From Dehalococcoidia bacterium (GTDB lineage Bacteria; Chloroflexota; Dehalococcoidia; Lucifugimonadales; Lucifugimonadaceae), in the NCBI GenBank assembly GCA_029940375.1, contig JAPYUX010000004.1, positions 106,076 to 170,075 on the forward strand: a stretch of DNA of 64,000 nucleotides, given 5' to 3'. The translations under genes were made by a program, and so were the position numbers. The notes beneath the pieces are model-generated. The model saw only the letters and a list, made by a program, of their open reading frames with translations. It was not told the DNA's origin and did not search any database. Below, one piece after another: positions 27,745 to 36,382 of the stretch (position 1 is the stretch's first letter; the number at the start of each line of letters is the position of its first letter).

Positions 27745-27820
27745 GGCAACGTAGCTCAGGGGTTAGAGCGAGCGCTTCATAAGCGTTAGGCCGGTGGTTC
27801 AATTCCACCCGTTGCCACCA
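27745..27820 (+). tRNA. tRNA-Met (CAT anticodon), elongator type
   Basis: 76 nt with encoded CCA. Acceptor GGCAACG pairs with CGTTGCC, D-stem GCTC/GAGC, anticodon stem AGCGC/GCGTT around loop TTCATAA (anticodon CAT), T-stem GGTGG/CCACC with TTCAATT. It has a G1-C72 pair and lacks the three G-C pairs in the anticodon stem of an initiator, so it is elongator Met; an Ile2 (lysidine) tRNA is less likely. Confidence 0.95.
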
Positions 27821-27843
27821 TAAATATTGAAAGAGGAAACGTC

Positions 27844-28821
27844 ATGGTAAAACCAAAAGTAGTGGTTACAAGAAAACAATTCACTGAAGAAATGGAACGT
27901 TTATCAAAGGTTTCCAATTTAGTAATTATAGATACTCCAACTCCTCCTACTAACAAAGAACTTAAAGAACAAATTAAAGGAGCAACTGCTTTATTTGCAC
28001 ACATAAATGATAATGTAAGTTCAGAGATTATGGATGCTGCTGGACAATCCCTAAAAATAATTGCTGAATTTGGTGTAGGGTATGACAATGTTGATGTGAA
28101 TGCTGCCAGCGAAAGAAATATTGCAGTTGCTAATACCCCGGGTGTTTTAACAGAAACAACTGCTTCATTTGCTTTTACGTTGATACAATCTGCAGCTAGA
28201 CGTATTGCTGAATGTGATCGATACGTAAGAAATGGAAAATGGAAATTTTTTGAACCCTTAGATCTTTTGGGTTATGATTTATCTTCGTCTACATTGGGTA
28301 TTATTGGATTTGGGCGAATAGGATCATATTTAGGAAAAATTGCTTCAAATAATAATATGAAAGTTATCTACTACAATAGGTCAACTCCTTCTGAAACATA
28401 TGGTGCAGAAAAAGTAGATTCTTTAAATCAGTTATTAGAAAAATCCGATATAGTATCAATACATTGTCCCTATACATCTGATACTAAGAATTTAATTGCG
28501 AAAAAAGAATTGTCTATAATGAAAAATACTGCGACATTAATAAATACTGCTAGAGGTCCAATAGTTAATTTAGACGATCTCTATGAAGCTTTATCCAAAA
28601 ATAAAATAGCTTATGCTGCTTTAGATGTTACTGATCCAGAACCCATAAAAATGGAACATCCCATACTAAAATTAGAAAATTTAACTATTGTTCCACATAT
28701 AGCTTCTGCAACAGTAGAAACAAGAAAAAAAATGTCTAAAATGACCGTCGATAACATTATTGAAGGATTGAACTCTTCCGTTCCTACTTACTGTGTTAAT
28801 TCCAAAAATATACAATGGTAG
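27844..28821 (+). CDS. D-isomer-specific 2-hydroxyacid dehydrogenase (glyoxylate/hydroxypyruvate reductase or PGDH-like)
   Basis: NAD(P)-dependent reduction of 2-ketoacids such as glyoxylate, hydroxypyruvate or phosphohydroxypyruvate; 325 aa, without the ACT/ASB regulatory domains of long SerA. The Rossmann motif is LGIIGFGRIGSYLGK. Catalytic residues are Arg in NTARGPIVN, Glu in the DPEPI segment and His in VPHIASAT. It lies between tRNA-Met (23 nt upstream) and tRNA-Arg; GAGGAAAC precedes the ATG. Exact substrate undecided; length and N-terminus favour glyoxylate reductase. Confidence 0.9.
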   Translation: MVKPKVVVTRKQFTEEMERLSKVSNLVIIDTPTPPTNKELKEQIKGATALFAHINDNVSSEIMDAAGQSLKIIAEFGVGYDNVDVNAASERNIAVANTPGVLTETTASFAFTLIQSAARRIAECDRYVRNGKWKFFEPLDLLGYDLSSSTLGIIGFGRIGSYLGKIASNNNMKVIYYNRSTPSETYGAEKVDSLNQLLEKSDIVSIHCPYTSDTKNLIAKKELSIMKNTATLINTARGPIVNLDDLYEALSKNKIAYAALDVTDPEPIKMEHPILKLENLTIVPHIASATVETRKKMSKMTVDNIIEGLNSSVPTYCVNSKNIQW

Positions 28822-28860
28822 ATTCTTTTTTTATGTAAAATCATATTAAAGCAATGTTTT

Positions 28861-28937
28861 GCGCCTGTAGCTCAGTTGGATAGAGTGCAGCCCTGCGAAG
28901 GCTGAAGTCGTGAGTTCGAATCTCGCCAGGCGCGCCA
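28861..28937 (+). tRNA. tRNA-Arg (GCG anticodon)
   Basis: 77 nt with encoded CCA. Acceptor GCGCCTG/CAGGCGC, D-arm GCTC...GAGT, anticodon stem CAGCC/GGCTG with loop CTGCGAA giving anticodon GCG, and T-stem GTGAG/CTCGC with TTCGAAT. Most bacteria read CGU/CGC with tRNA-Arg(ACG) after A-to-I editing; this gene has G at position 34. The CCA is followed directly by the next gene's ATG. Confidence 0.95.
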
Positions 28938-28949
28938 ATGGAGGTAATA

Positions 28950-30917
28950 ATGTCTGTAAGTTCTTTGGAAATAAAAGAAGATCGTTTGATTGCAAATGGG
29001 AAAGAATTTGGAAAAATTGGTCAATATCGAGAAATCATGGGGATAGCAAAATATTTAATAGATCCAAATGAAAACTACAATAAAAAGATTACTGATATAG
29101 AAAAAACTCCATTGAATGAACAAGGATTGATAGAATATTCTTCGGATTTTCATATCATGATTCCAAATGATATCTCTAAATCAAATAGAAAAATAATTTA
29201 TGATGTGAATAATAGAGGAAATAAAGTAATGTTATCTTCGTTCAACTCAGGCTCCAGAGGTGAAATGGTGGCTGGAGTTGCTCCTAATGATGATTTGGGA
29301 AACGGTTTTTTGATGCAAGAAGGTTATACATTAGTTTGGAGCGGATGGTCTCATGATGCTCCACCAATTGATGGAAAATTAAGATTATTCTCCCCTGAAT
29401 TATCAGCTCAAGGGCACCCAATTAAAGGAAAGATTTATACTCAGTTTCAACCATTAAAAGATGTAACCCAGACAATGTTAAGCGACCGTATGCATATACC
29501 ATACCCCGCTTATGACACAAATGAAAAAGAAGCTGTTTTAAGTTATAAAAAATATCCAGATGATGATCCAATTATTATTGCACGTGATAAATGGAGATTT
29601 GCATGGCATGATGGAAATGAATTACTAGATAATCCTAATTTTATTTTTATGGAAGATAAATTTAAAGCAGGCATTATGTATCAAATATCTTATACGGCAT
29701 CGGGCTCAAAGGCTACAGGATTAGGTTTAGCAGTTACTAGGGACTTGATTTCATTCTTAAAATATTCAACTGCAAACTATAATCCAACAAAAGCAGAAAT
29801 AGATTATGCTTTCGCATTTGGGGTATCGCAAAGCGGAAGATTTTTAAGACAATTTATTTATTTAGATTTTAATTACGATAACAGAGGAAGAGAAATTTTT
29901 GATGGAATATTACCTCATGTAGCTGGAGGTATGAGAGGAGAATTCAATCAACGATTTGGACAAGCTTCGAAAGATTTACCTTCTGTTATAGCCCAGTTAT
30001 ATCCATCTGCCGCAAATCCCGTAGAAGATATCGATGGAGATTTTAAAGATGGATTAATGGAAAAGTTCAAAAAAAGAAATTCTAAAGCCAAAATTTTTTT
30101 TGTTAATACTGGAGCTGAATATTGGAGAGGAGATGCTTCGCTGATCCATATTTCTTCAGACGGTAAAAAAGACCTTTCCAGTCCCAAAAATTCTAGAATT
30201 TATCATCTTTCATCCTGCATGCATGGTCCTGGCTTATGGCCTCTGACCGACACACAAGATGCTGATGGCATGAAGGCCCAAAATTATTTTAATTCTATTG
30301 ACTATACTCCTTTGATGAGAGCTCTTTTAGTAAATTTGGATCAATGGGTAAGTAAAGACATTGATCCCCCTCCAAGTTCTCATCCAAAAATTTCTGAAGG
30401 AACAGCAGTTGATCCAAATTTCTTAAGAGAAAAATTTTCAAAAATTCCAATAAAGTTTCCTGAACATTATTCTTATCCTAGAAAAATGAATTTTGGTAAT
30501 AATGAAGAAATCATAGAAAAGATTCCACCTGATCATGGAAAACATTATGGTTCTATGGTTTCGGATGTAGATGATGATGGAAACGAAGTTGCGGGTATTA
30601 AGCATCCTGATGTTGCTATACCTTTAGCTACTTCGACCCCTTGGAATTTAAGGCATCCCGATGTCGGTGCTCCATACCAGATAATTGGATTAACAGGTGG
30701 ACCTAGAGGTTCAACTGTGCCTTTTAAAAAGAAAAAAAATACTAACTCTGAAGATTTGAGACTTTCGATTGAAGAAAGATACAATTCTAAGAAAGAATAT
30801 TTGGAAAAAATTTCAGAATATTCAAAAAAAATGATACGAGATAGATTGCTACTAGAATATGACTTAGAAAATATTTTGGATAGGTCAGAAACTAGATGGG
30901 ATTATTTCAACAGATAA
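28950..30917 (+). CDS. Alpha/beta hydrolase domain-containing protein (large family, PF20091-like)
   Basis: A 655-aa protein of the large alpha/beta-hydrolase-domain family common in marine and soil heterotrophs; no enzyme activity is established that I know of. Visible stretches are [27 protein letters not shown], the probable nucleophile Ser in [34 protein letters not shown] and [10 protein letters not shown]. No signal peptide. I choose ATG 28950 because GGAGG (28940-28944) precedes it; an upstream in-frame ATG at 28938 adjoins the CCA of tRNA-Arg and overlaps this binding site. It is likely transcribed with that tRNA. Confidence 0.85.
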   Translation: MSVSSLEIKEDRLIANGKEFGKIGQYREIMGIAKYLIDPNENYNKKITDIEKTPLNEQGLIEYSSDFHIMIPNDISKSNRKIIYDVNNRGNKVMLSSFNSGSRGEMVAGVAPNDDLGNGFLMQEGYTLVWSGWSHDAPPIDGKLRLFSPELSAQGHPIKGKIYTQFQPLKDVTQTMLSDRMHIPYPAYDTNEKEAVLSYKKYPDDDPIIIARDKWRFAWHDGNELLDNPNFIFMEDKFKAGIMYQISYTASGSKATGLGLAVTRDLISFLKYSTANYNPTKAEIDYAFAFGVSQSGRFLRQFIYLDFNYDNRGREIFDGILPHVAGGMRGEFNQRFGQASKDLPSVIAQLYPSAANPVEDIDGDFKDGLMEKFKKRNSKAKIFFVNTGAEYWRGDASLIHISSDGKKDLSSPKNSRIYHLSSCMHGPGLWPLTDTQDADGMKAQNYFNSIDYTPLMRALLVNLDQWVSKDIDPPPSSHPKISEGTAVDPNFLREKFSKIPIKFPEHYSYPRKMNFGNNEEIIEKIPPDHGKHYGSMVSDVDDDGNEVAGIKHPDVAIPLATSTPWNLRHPDVGAPYQIIGLTGGPRGSTVPFKKKKNTNSEDLRLSIEERYNSKKEYLEKISEYSKKMIRDRLLLEYDLENILDRSETRWDYFNR

Positions 30918-30920
30918 AAT

Positions 30921-31928
30921 TTAATTCCACGGGACATTAAATTCTCTTACTGCATTTTTCCAAAAAATGTCTTCTATTTGTTCTCTATTTAATTCACAAA
31001 AAATAGCTGCTTGTTTTATTGCTATCAAATTTTCATAAAGACAAACAACAGGACGATTCGTTGTATGAAGGAATTTTAGAGATTCTATATTGTCTGTTTC
31101 AATTTGATTATGTGCATGAGCAAAAGTAGTGTATGAACCATGAAAAGATACAGATTCAATACCATCAGTTCCATAAAAAAATCTTTTATGATTTTCATTT
31201 TTAAATAATGTTATAAAAGGCCTTATATCAGTTACTGCAGACAAATCATACCAAATATTTGGTAAGTTTTTTAAGGTATCTATTCCTCTTTGGATAGGTC
31301 TATATGTAAAAGATCTAGCTACGTGAGCCAAAATCCATTTAATATTTGGATATTTTTGTGTTGTGAAATTTTCTAAATCTTTTAAATTTTTTTCGTCTCC
31401 ACATCCATCCTCTCTGGACATATGTAATGTAATCCAAAGACCTAAGTCATTTGCTAGTTCTAATTGTTCATGAGGAAGATAATCTTCAATTACACAATTG
31501 GCCATATCTCCTGTTACAGAATACATTCTGTAAACTTTTAGACCTTGAAATCCTTTATGCTTAATGTCATTTTCAATATCTTTGAGAGAATCACTAGGTG
31601 TAGTTAGTCTGTGTGATCTTGTTAATTTATTTGAATTGATTTCTTTACTCAAAAAGTCATTATAAGCATTAACATCTGTTCCTAGAGCAGGTCTTCCTAA
31701 AAAAAGATTATTTATTTCTCTACCAGGGAAAAGAATATTATGCCATTCATTTATAACTTTTAGATCCGCATCAGGGAAAACATTTTTATGCTTACTTCCA
31801 TCATCAATTAAATCATTGTTTAACATATGGATATGACAATCATAAATTTTTTTTGGGATCCAATTATCAAGTTCTTCATACCAGAAATTTTTATCATGTT
31901 CTCTATAATCTAATAATTTGTGGTGCAT
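30921..31928 (-). CDS. Amidohydrolase family protein (copy 1)
   Basis: Metal-dependent hydrolase or decarboxylase of the Amidohydrolase_2 (PF04909) type, 335 aa. The HxH metal motif is in IYDCHIHMLNNDL; further ligands are His in WITLHMSRED and LAHVARSF and Asp in FYGTDGIES. Substrate unknown. A close paralogue lies at 35253-36278 on the same strand; large stretches such as LAHVARSFTYRPI and NLPNIWYDLSAVTD are the same in both. GGAGAAATC precedes the ATG. It ends 3 nt from the alpha/beta-hydrolase gene, which converges on it. Confidence 0.88.
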   Translation of the reverse strand: MHHKLLDYREHDKNFWYEELDNWIPKKIYDCHIHMLNNDLIDDGSKHKNVFPDADLKVINEWHNILFPGREINNLFLGRPALGTDVNAYNDFLSKEINSNKLTRSHRLTTPSDSLKDIENDIKHKGFQGLKVYRMYSVTGDMANCVIEDYLPHEQLELANDLGLWITLHMSREDGCGDEKNLKDLENFTTQKYPNIKWILAHVARSFTYRPIQRGIDTLKNLPNIWYDLSAVTDIRPFITLFKNENHKRFFYGTDGIESVSFHGSYTTFAHAHNQIETDNIESLKFLHTTNRPVVCLYENLIAIKQAAIFCELNREQIEDIFWKNAVREFNVPWN

Positions 31929-31970
31929 GATTTCTCCTTTTTTGAATGAGTATAAATTTAAATTATATTT

Positions 31971-32366
31971 TTATGAGAGTACTAATTTTTCTTCTTTTTG
32001 CTTATTTCTAATATATTCTATTCCGCAAGACAATTTTTTTGCCAAATTAGAATTGGTGTCTACTACCCTCCAAAAAGGTAAATAATTCTTAGTTTCAATA
32101 GAATATTCAATGGCTACTCTCAAAAAAATACCAGTAGTAAGGTGGCAAGTATTTTTAGCTTTAGATAAATGAGCTATTTCTTTTCTCAATTCTTTTACTG
32201 AGATAAACCTTCCTTTTGGAATACTCTTTATGAAATCATATATGCTTTTGGGAGAACTAATCAACATTTTTTCACCTGGATTTAACTCACCAAATTTTTT
32301 ATCTAATATTACTACTTTTTCATGTTTAGTTTTAAATTTTTCTATCCAGTCAATTTTCTTCCCCAT
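31971..32366 (-). CDS. MGMT-like DNA-binding-domain protein without the alkyl-acceptor Cys
   Basis: A 131-aa protein matching the small MGMT-family proteins that keep the winged-helix DNA-binding fold of alkylguanine-DNA alkyltransferase. I see SIPKGRFISVKELRKEIAH as the helix-turn-helix part, then CHLTTGIFLRVA and PFWRVVDTNSNLAKK. The position of the reactive PCHR motif is occupied by FWRVVD, so it cannot accept alkyl groups in the standard way. It could act as an alkyltransferase-like damage sensor; this is inference. It begins after the membrane protein gene upstream and precedes the amidohydrolase. Confidence 0.65.
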   Translation of the reverse strand: MGKKIDWIEKFKTKHEKVVILDKKFGELNPGEKMLISSPKSIYDFIKSIPKGRFISVKELRKEIAHLSKAKNTCHLTTGIFLRVAIEYSIETKNYLPFWRVVDTNSNLAKKLSCGIEYIRNKQKEEKLVLS

Positions 32367-32464
32367 TTTTTCTTTCGTTTTTGCATAAAATTGTTGTATC
32401 TAAACAATTAGACTAATTTTTTAATAAAAAAGCAGCTACTCTAATCGTTTAGACAAAACTTTAT

Positions 32465-33076
32465 TTATTCTTTATTCATTACAGTTAATATCCCTGTTAC
32501 AAAGGTCATGAGAAACATTCCCATCCAGCCTATAGCCGTGAATATCTCGATGTTAAATATCATATCAATAAAAGCGAACACTGATGCGATAATAAATAAT
32601 ATGCCAATAATACCTTTATACTTTCGTAGCAAAGTTAGAGAGATACCCAGCATAAATAATCCAACCACCATCAAGATTCCACCCATTTGCAACGCTGTAG
32701 AAGATGCTATTATTGTTGCGCCAACATCATTACCGAATTGTTCAGCTGCATCGATAGCCGGCATCCATGCACCCACTAGAACTACCCATAATGGTACACA
32801 TAGTAAAAGGAATAACCCGCCTATTTCAGAAAAGTGGTTACTTACTGAATTATCACTTTTCAATGATTTGGCTAGGAAATAAAGTCCAGTAAACATAGAC
32901 ATCACTCCAAACATATTAAGTATTGAACTAATTACTGCTTTGTTTGTGTCTGCTAAGATTGCAATCATAGTATCAGACGGTGACAAAACCTCTGTGTCAA
33001 TACTATATAAAATCCAAACTCCCATAGTTAGAATTGGACCTAGTATTAACATAGAGCCAATGACTTTAGAACTCAT
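32465..33076 (-). CDS. Six-helix membrane protein of unknown function
   Basis: A 203-aa integral membrane protein with about six hydrophobic segments, starting SKVIGSMLILGPILTMGVW and ending FLMTFVTGILTVMNKE. The loop after helix 3 has GAWMPAIDAAEQFGND. I do not recognise the family with confidence; its layout is like DUF4386-type proteins. AGGAG lies 6-7 bases before ATG 33076. Its base composition looks a little less AT-biased than its neighbours by eye, and it lies beside a tRNA relic, so recent acquisition is possible. Confidence 0.7.
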   Translation of the reverse strand: MSSKVIGSMLILGPILTMGVWILYSIDTEVLSPSDTMIAILADTNKAVISSILNMFGVMSMFTGLYFLAKSLKSDNSVSNHFSEIGGLFLLLCVPLWVVLVGAWMPAIDAAEQFGNDVGATIIASSTALQMGGILMVVGLFMLGISLTLLRKYKGIIGILFIIASVFAFIDMIFNIEIFTAIGWMGMFLMTFVTGILTVMNKE

Positions 33077-33157
33077 AAATCGCTCCTAAATATTTTTTTA
33101 AATTTTTATAATTATGAATCAATTAGATGAATTTATCAAATAGTTTCGAGTCAATAT

Positions 33158-33209
33158 TGGTACCCCGTACAGGATTCGAACCACCGACCTGCTTGGTGTA
33201 AATGAGGTT
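33158..33209 (-). pseudogene. Decayed 3' half of a tRNA-Val(TAC)-like gene
   Basis: This segment aligns without gaps to the 3' two-thirds of the intact tRNA-Val at 34262-34338. Shared blocks are TGGT (CCA end), the TCGAAC T-loop, CGACC and GGTGTAAA containing the anticodon triplet TAC. The 5' half (D-arm and 5' acceptor) is absent, and the anticodon and T stems are broken by mismatches. It is a tRNA relic of the kind left by integration or tandem-duplicate decay, not a working tRNA. Confidence 0.7.
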
Positions 33210-33235
33210 TTAAATAAATCCTTAGATTTGAGAAT

Positions 33236-33252
33236 AATTATGGATAAAAAGT
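33236..33252. repeat. 17-bp direct repeat, left copy
   Basis: AATTATGGATAAAAAGT occurs here and again at 34222-34238. Both copies are preceded by AATCCTTA 11-13 nt upstream (33217-33224 and 34201-34208). The pair brackets the DapA-like gene. One copy is near the tRNA relic and the other near intact tRNA-Val. Confidence 0.7.
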
Positions 33253-33269
33253 GGATACTCTATTCTTTG

Positions 33270-34166
33270 TTAAATCAGTCCAGCTTTAATAAACGATTCC
33301 TTTAATTCTTCAGTCTCTTTTAAGTCTAATTCTCTAGTTGGACGCCTAGGTTTAGTAGTAGAGTAACCAAGTAAATTAAGTCCTTTTTTTAAAGCTGCAA
33401 CACCTTTGCTTGATCCTATAAAATCGGCATCAATTATTGATTTTTGAATTTTCTGAGCTTCTTCAAATTTTTTATCTTTTACATTTTTTATTATTTTTCT
33501 ACATAAATCAGGAGCCCAATTTGCAAAAAACAAACACGCTCCATCTGCTCCTATCATAGAACTAGGTAATAACAAACTTCCATTGCATGCCCAAAGTTGT
33601 ACTTTAGCATTTATATATGATTGAACAATCGATTCCCATCTAAAGTTTGATGACATAATGTATGAGTAAATATTATCTAAATGAGTTATCTCACTAAGTT
33701 CCGGAGGAGATAAATTGATATCCATAGAAATTGCAGGCTGATGAATAACTATGACTGGTATTGAGGAATTATCCGTAATCGTTTTGAAATAATCTACAAC
33801 ATTTTCATTAGATTTGTCTTTGTCGATTTTAGGAATTCTCACTCTTATCATATTCGCTCCCGCATGAGCATATTTTTCAGAAAGCTTTAATGCAATAGTA
33901 GGAGAAGCTGTATCAATTCCAGCAATAATGAATTTTTTATTGCTCATTGTTGTTGATACTACTTTTATAATTTCTATCTTTTCGTCTTCAGACAGATGAA
34001 ATTCTTCCCCTCCATAACTACCTAGAACAAAGCCATCTAGTGAAGTTTCATTCCATTTATTAATATTTTTTTCTATTGATAAATAATCCGGTTTATCATT
34101 TTTGGTGAAAGGTGTTGGAGTTGGCGCAACAATTGGGATTTCTTCTTTCTTAGGAATATAAGGCAT
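33270..34166 (-). CDS. DapA/NAL-family protein lacking the Schiff-base lysine
   Basis: A 298-aa TIM-barrel protein of the dihydrodipicolinate synthase/N-acetylneuraminate lyase family: VAPTPTPFT at the N-terminus, GFVLGSYGGEEFHLSEDEK in place of GSTGE, HAGANMIRVRIP and LFFANWAPDLC. In active members the Lys in GIKE/D forms the Schiff base; here the aligned stretch is NIYSYIMSSN (residues 165-174) with no Lys. The Tyr of the YN-P motif is also replaced (VIVIHQP). It is therefore unlikely to be a standard aldolase. It is bracketed by 17-bp direct repeats and tRNA-Val sequences. Confidence 0.75.
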   Translation of the reverse strand: MPYIPKKEEIPIVAPTPTPFTKNDKPDYLSIEKNINKWNETSLDGFVLGSYGGEEFHLSEDEKIEIIKVVSTTMSNKKFIIAGIDTASPTIALKLSEKYAHAGANMIRVRIPKIDKDKSNENVVDYFKTITDNSSIPVIVIHQPAISMDINLSPPELSEITHLDNIYSYIMSSNFRWESIVQSYINAKVQLWACNGSLLLPSSMIGADGACLFFANWAPDLCRKIIKNVKDKKFEEAQKIQKSIIDADFIGSSKGVAALKKGLNLLGYSTTKPRRPTRELDLKETEELKESFIKAGLI

Positions 34167-34221
34167 AATTACAAATATTTACTTTTTTTATTCTTTATTT
34201 AATCCTTAACTAATTAATGTA

Positions 34222-34238
34222 AATTATGGATAAAAAGT
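34222..34238. repeat. 17-bp direct repeat, right copy
   Basis: Second copy of AATTATGGATAAAAAGT, 24 nt from the 3' end of tRNA-Val and about 986 bp from the left copy. With the left copy it flanks only the DapA-like gene. Confidence 0.7.
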
Positions 34239-34261
34239 TAGAAAATTACAATAAGGATTAC

Positions 34262-34338
34262 TGGTGGGCGATGAGGGACTCGAACCCCCGACCCCCTCGG
34301 TGTAAACGAGGTGCTCTAGCCAACTGAGCTAATCGCCC
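34262..34338 (-). tRNA. tRNA-Val (TAC anticodon)
   Basis: 77 nt with encoded CCA on the minus strand. Acceptor GGGCGAT/ATCGCCC, D-stem GCTC/GAGC, anticodon stem CCTCG/CGAGG around TTTACAC (anticodon TAC), T-stem with TTCGAGT loop. All stems pair well. Confidence 0.96.
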
Positions 34339-34583
34339 ATGAAAATAATTTTACCAGTAATAATTATATAAGGATTATTTAAATGATTATTTTTAGAAAA
34401 GTTATAATTTAACCTGTAAAGAATTTTTTCTGTTTCTATATGATAAAAATTTTGAAAGTTTATTTTCTTGTCAATCAGTTTGCTACCACATCGGATACAT
34501 CTAGTTTCACAAAATATTTCTTTTCAATAACCTTCTAAGGTGAGATAATCTAAAATAAATATGAGGGCTTTATCAACACTGTG
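34339..34583. other. Gene-free stretch upstream of tRNA-Val
   Basis: About 245 bp without a supported gene. One minus-strand frame reads a zinc-knuckle-like CETRCIRCGSKL near 34480-34515 but has no start codon and runs into the tRNA, so it is at most a remnant. No clear promoter or terminator was found. Confidence 0.35.
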
Positions 34584-35180
34584 TTAATTAACAAGCAAAA
34601 GTGCCCAAACTACAGTTCCGATTGTTATAAAAATTAAAATTCGATTCAAATAACTATTTAATCCTATTGTTTTGTTAATTGAATCACCAATAAGACACCA
34701 TAAATTATGAAAAATGATTTGTGATACAAAAAAACTAATAGGGACTAAAAAATAAATTTCAAAAATACCTGTGAAGTCTTCGGTAAATTTTGAAAATGCA
34801 ATTAGGCACATAGCCCAAGTTTTGGGGCTCAAAGGATGAACGAAAAACCCCTCTTTATAGCCAAGAATACTTTCATTATCGATCTCTTTATTATGTGCAT
34901 TCCAACCCCTTAAAGAAAGCCAAATCATATAAATAACACTGATATAAGTAAAGATTTTTAAAAGTATTGAATAATCTCTAACTATTATGCCCAAACCTAA
35001 TGAAAATAAAATATTCAAAAATAACTTACCCGATACCAATCCAGATATGAAAGGAATTGTCTTAATGAAGCCATTTTGAGCACCAGAAGAAAATAATAAT
35101 AAGTTAGCAGGCCCTGGAGTGCTAACCATTAGTAATATGAAAATCCAAAGTGGAAAATATTGTGAAAAATTTTCATACAT
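34584..35180 (-). CDS. LysE/RhtB-family amino-acid exporter
   Basis: Integral membrane exporter of amino acids or derivatives, 198 aa with about six helices. The family signature is in the first helix region: FILLMVSTPGPANLLLFSSGAQNG. A second conserved stretch is GFFVHPLSPKTWAM, equivalent to the NPK segment of LysE. Substrate cannot be told from the sequence. It lies between tRNA-Val and amidohydrolase copy 2 on the same strand, possibly linking export with amide or amino-compound hydrolysis. Confidence 0.85.
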   Translation of the reverse strand: MYENFSQYFPLWIFILLMVSTPGPANLLLFSSGAQNGFIKTIPFISGLVSGKLFLNILFSLGLGIIVRDYSILLKIFTYISVIYMIWLSLRGWNAHNKEIDNESILGYKEGFFVHPLSPKTWAMCLIAFSKFTEDFTGIFEIYFLVPISFFVSQIIFHNLWCLIGDSINKTIGLNSYLNRILIFITIGTVVWALLLVN

Positions 35181-35252
35181 AATATTATAATAGTTATTTA
35201 ATTATGATTATAAGAGTAACAGTATAACCTGATGTAGAAGAAATTTGATAAA

Positions 35253-36278
35253 TTATCCCCATGGGATATTAAATTCTCTTACAGCGTTTCTCCAGAAGAT
35301 ATCTTCAATTTGAGTATTATTCATTTCACAAATTATCGATGCTTGTTTAATTGAAATCAATTGTTCATAAAGAGATATTATCGGTCTATTGGATGTATGA
35401 GAGAAATTTAGAGATTCTACTTTATCTGTTTCAATTTGATAATGAAAGTGTCCGTAAGCAGTATATGCACCGTGAAAAGATGCAGATTCAATGCCATCAG
35501 TTCCATAAAAAATCCTTTTATGGTCTTCATTTTTAAACAAAGTTATAAAAGGTCTTACATCGGTTACCGCCGATAAATCATACCATATATTTGGTAAATT
35601 TTTCAAAGTATCTATTGCTTTTTCAATAGGTCTATATGTGAAAGATCTAGCTACATGCGCTAGTATCCATTTGATTTTAGGATATTTTTTTGTTGTGAAT
35701 TCCTCTAAATTTTTCAAGTTTTCTTTGTCTCCGCATCCATCCTGCTTAGCCATATGTAAAGTAATCCAAATTCCTAAATCATTAGCAAGTTCCATTTGCT
35801 CATGTGTTAAATAATCTTCTATATTACATTCGTTAATATCTCCTGAAGATGAAAAATATCTGTATACTTTAAGCCCTTGAAATCCGTGCTCTTTTATATC
35901 TCTTTCGATATCAGTTAATGAATCTAATGGTGTTGTTAATCTATGCGCCCTTATAAGGTTATTATCTTTTATTTCTTTAAGAATATATTTGTTATGAGCA
36001 TTCACATCTGTACCAAACATTGGTTTACCCAAAATTAAACTATTAACTTCTCTGTTAGGAAGCACTAATTTGTACCAGTTCTTTAATGCATCTAAAGGTG
36101 TATTGGGGAAACGATTTTTATGAATGCTAGAATCATCTATAAGATCATTGTTGATCATGTGTACATGACAATCATAAATTTTTTTTGGGACCCAATCTTC
36201 TAATTCATCATACCAAAATTCTTTATCAGCATTCCTATATTTAATTAAATTGTTCATTAATAAGATAGTACTATTCAA
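35253..36278 (-). CDS. Amidohydrolase family protein (copy 2)
   Basis: Paralogue of 30921-31928 and of the same Amidohydrolase_2 type; 341 aa. It has HxH in IYDCHVHMINNDL, His in WITLHMAKQD and LAHVARSF, and Asp in FYGTDGIES. By eye roughly two-thirds of residues match copy 1. The start at 36278 is TTG with GAGGA five bases upstream; ATG 36257 would align better with the paralogue but has no ribosome binding site. The two copies are direct repeats around 3.3 kb of accessory genes. Confidence 0.87.
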   Translation of the reverse strand: MNSTILLMNNLIKYRNADKEFWYDELEDWVPKKIYDCHVHMINNDLIDDSSIHKNRFPNTPLDALKNWYKLVLPNREVNSLILGKPMFGTDVNAHNKYILKEIKDNNLIRAHRLTTPLDSLTDIERDIKEHGFQGLKVYRYFSSSGDINECNIEDYLTHEQMELANDLGIWITLHMAKQDGCGDKENLKNLEEFTTKKYPKIKWILAHVARSFTYRPIEKAIDTLKNLPNIWYDLSAVTDVRPFITLFKNEDHKRIFYGTDGIESASFHGAYTAYGHFHYQIETDKVESLNFSHTSNRPIISLYEQLISIKQASIICEMNNTQIEDIFWRNAVREFNIPWG

Positions 36279-36382
36279 AAAAATCCTCGAAAGATTTAAA
36301 TGAGTTTATTTTTAACTAAATAGAATAATTTTATGAATGAAAATAATAAATATATAATATAAATAACAAAAAATTCAATCTA

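Noticed and set aside
27745..27820. Initiator tRNA-Met
   Set aside because: The first pair is G-C and the anticodon stem lacks the three G-C pairs of initiator tRNA.
34480..34520. Minus-strand frame with CETRCIRCGSKL zinc-knuckle-like motif
   Set aside because: No start codon, an in-frame stop four codons upstream of the motif, and the frame runs on into tRNA-Val; chance or a remnant.
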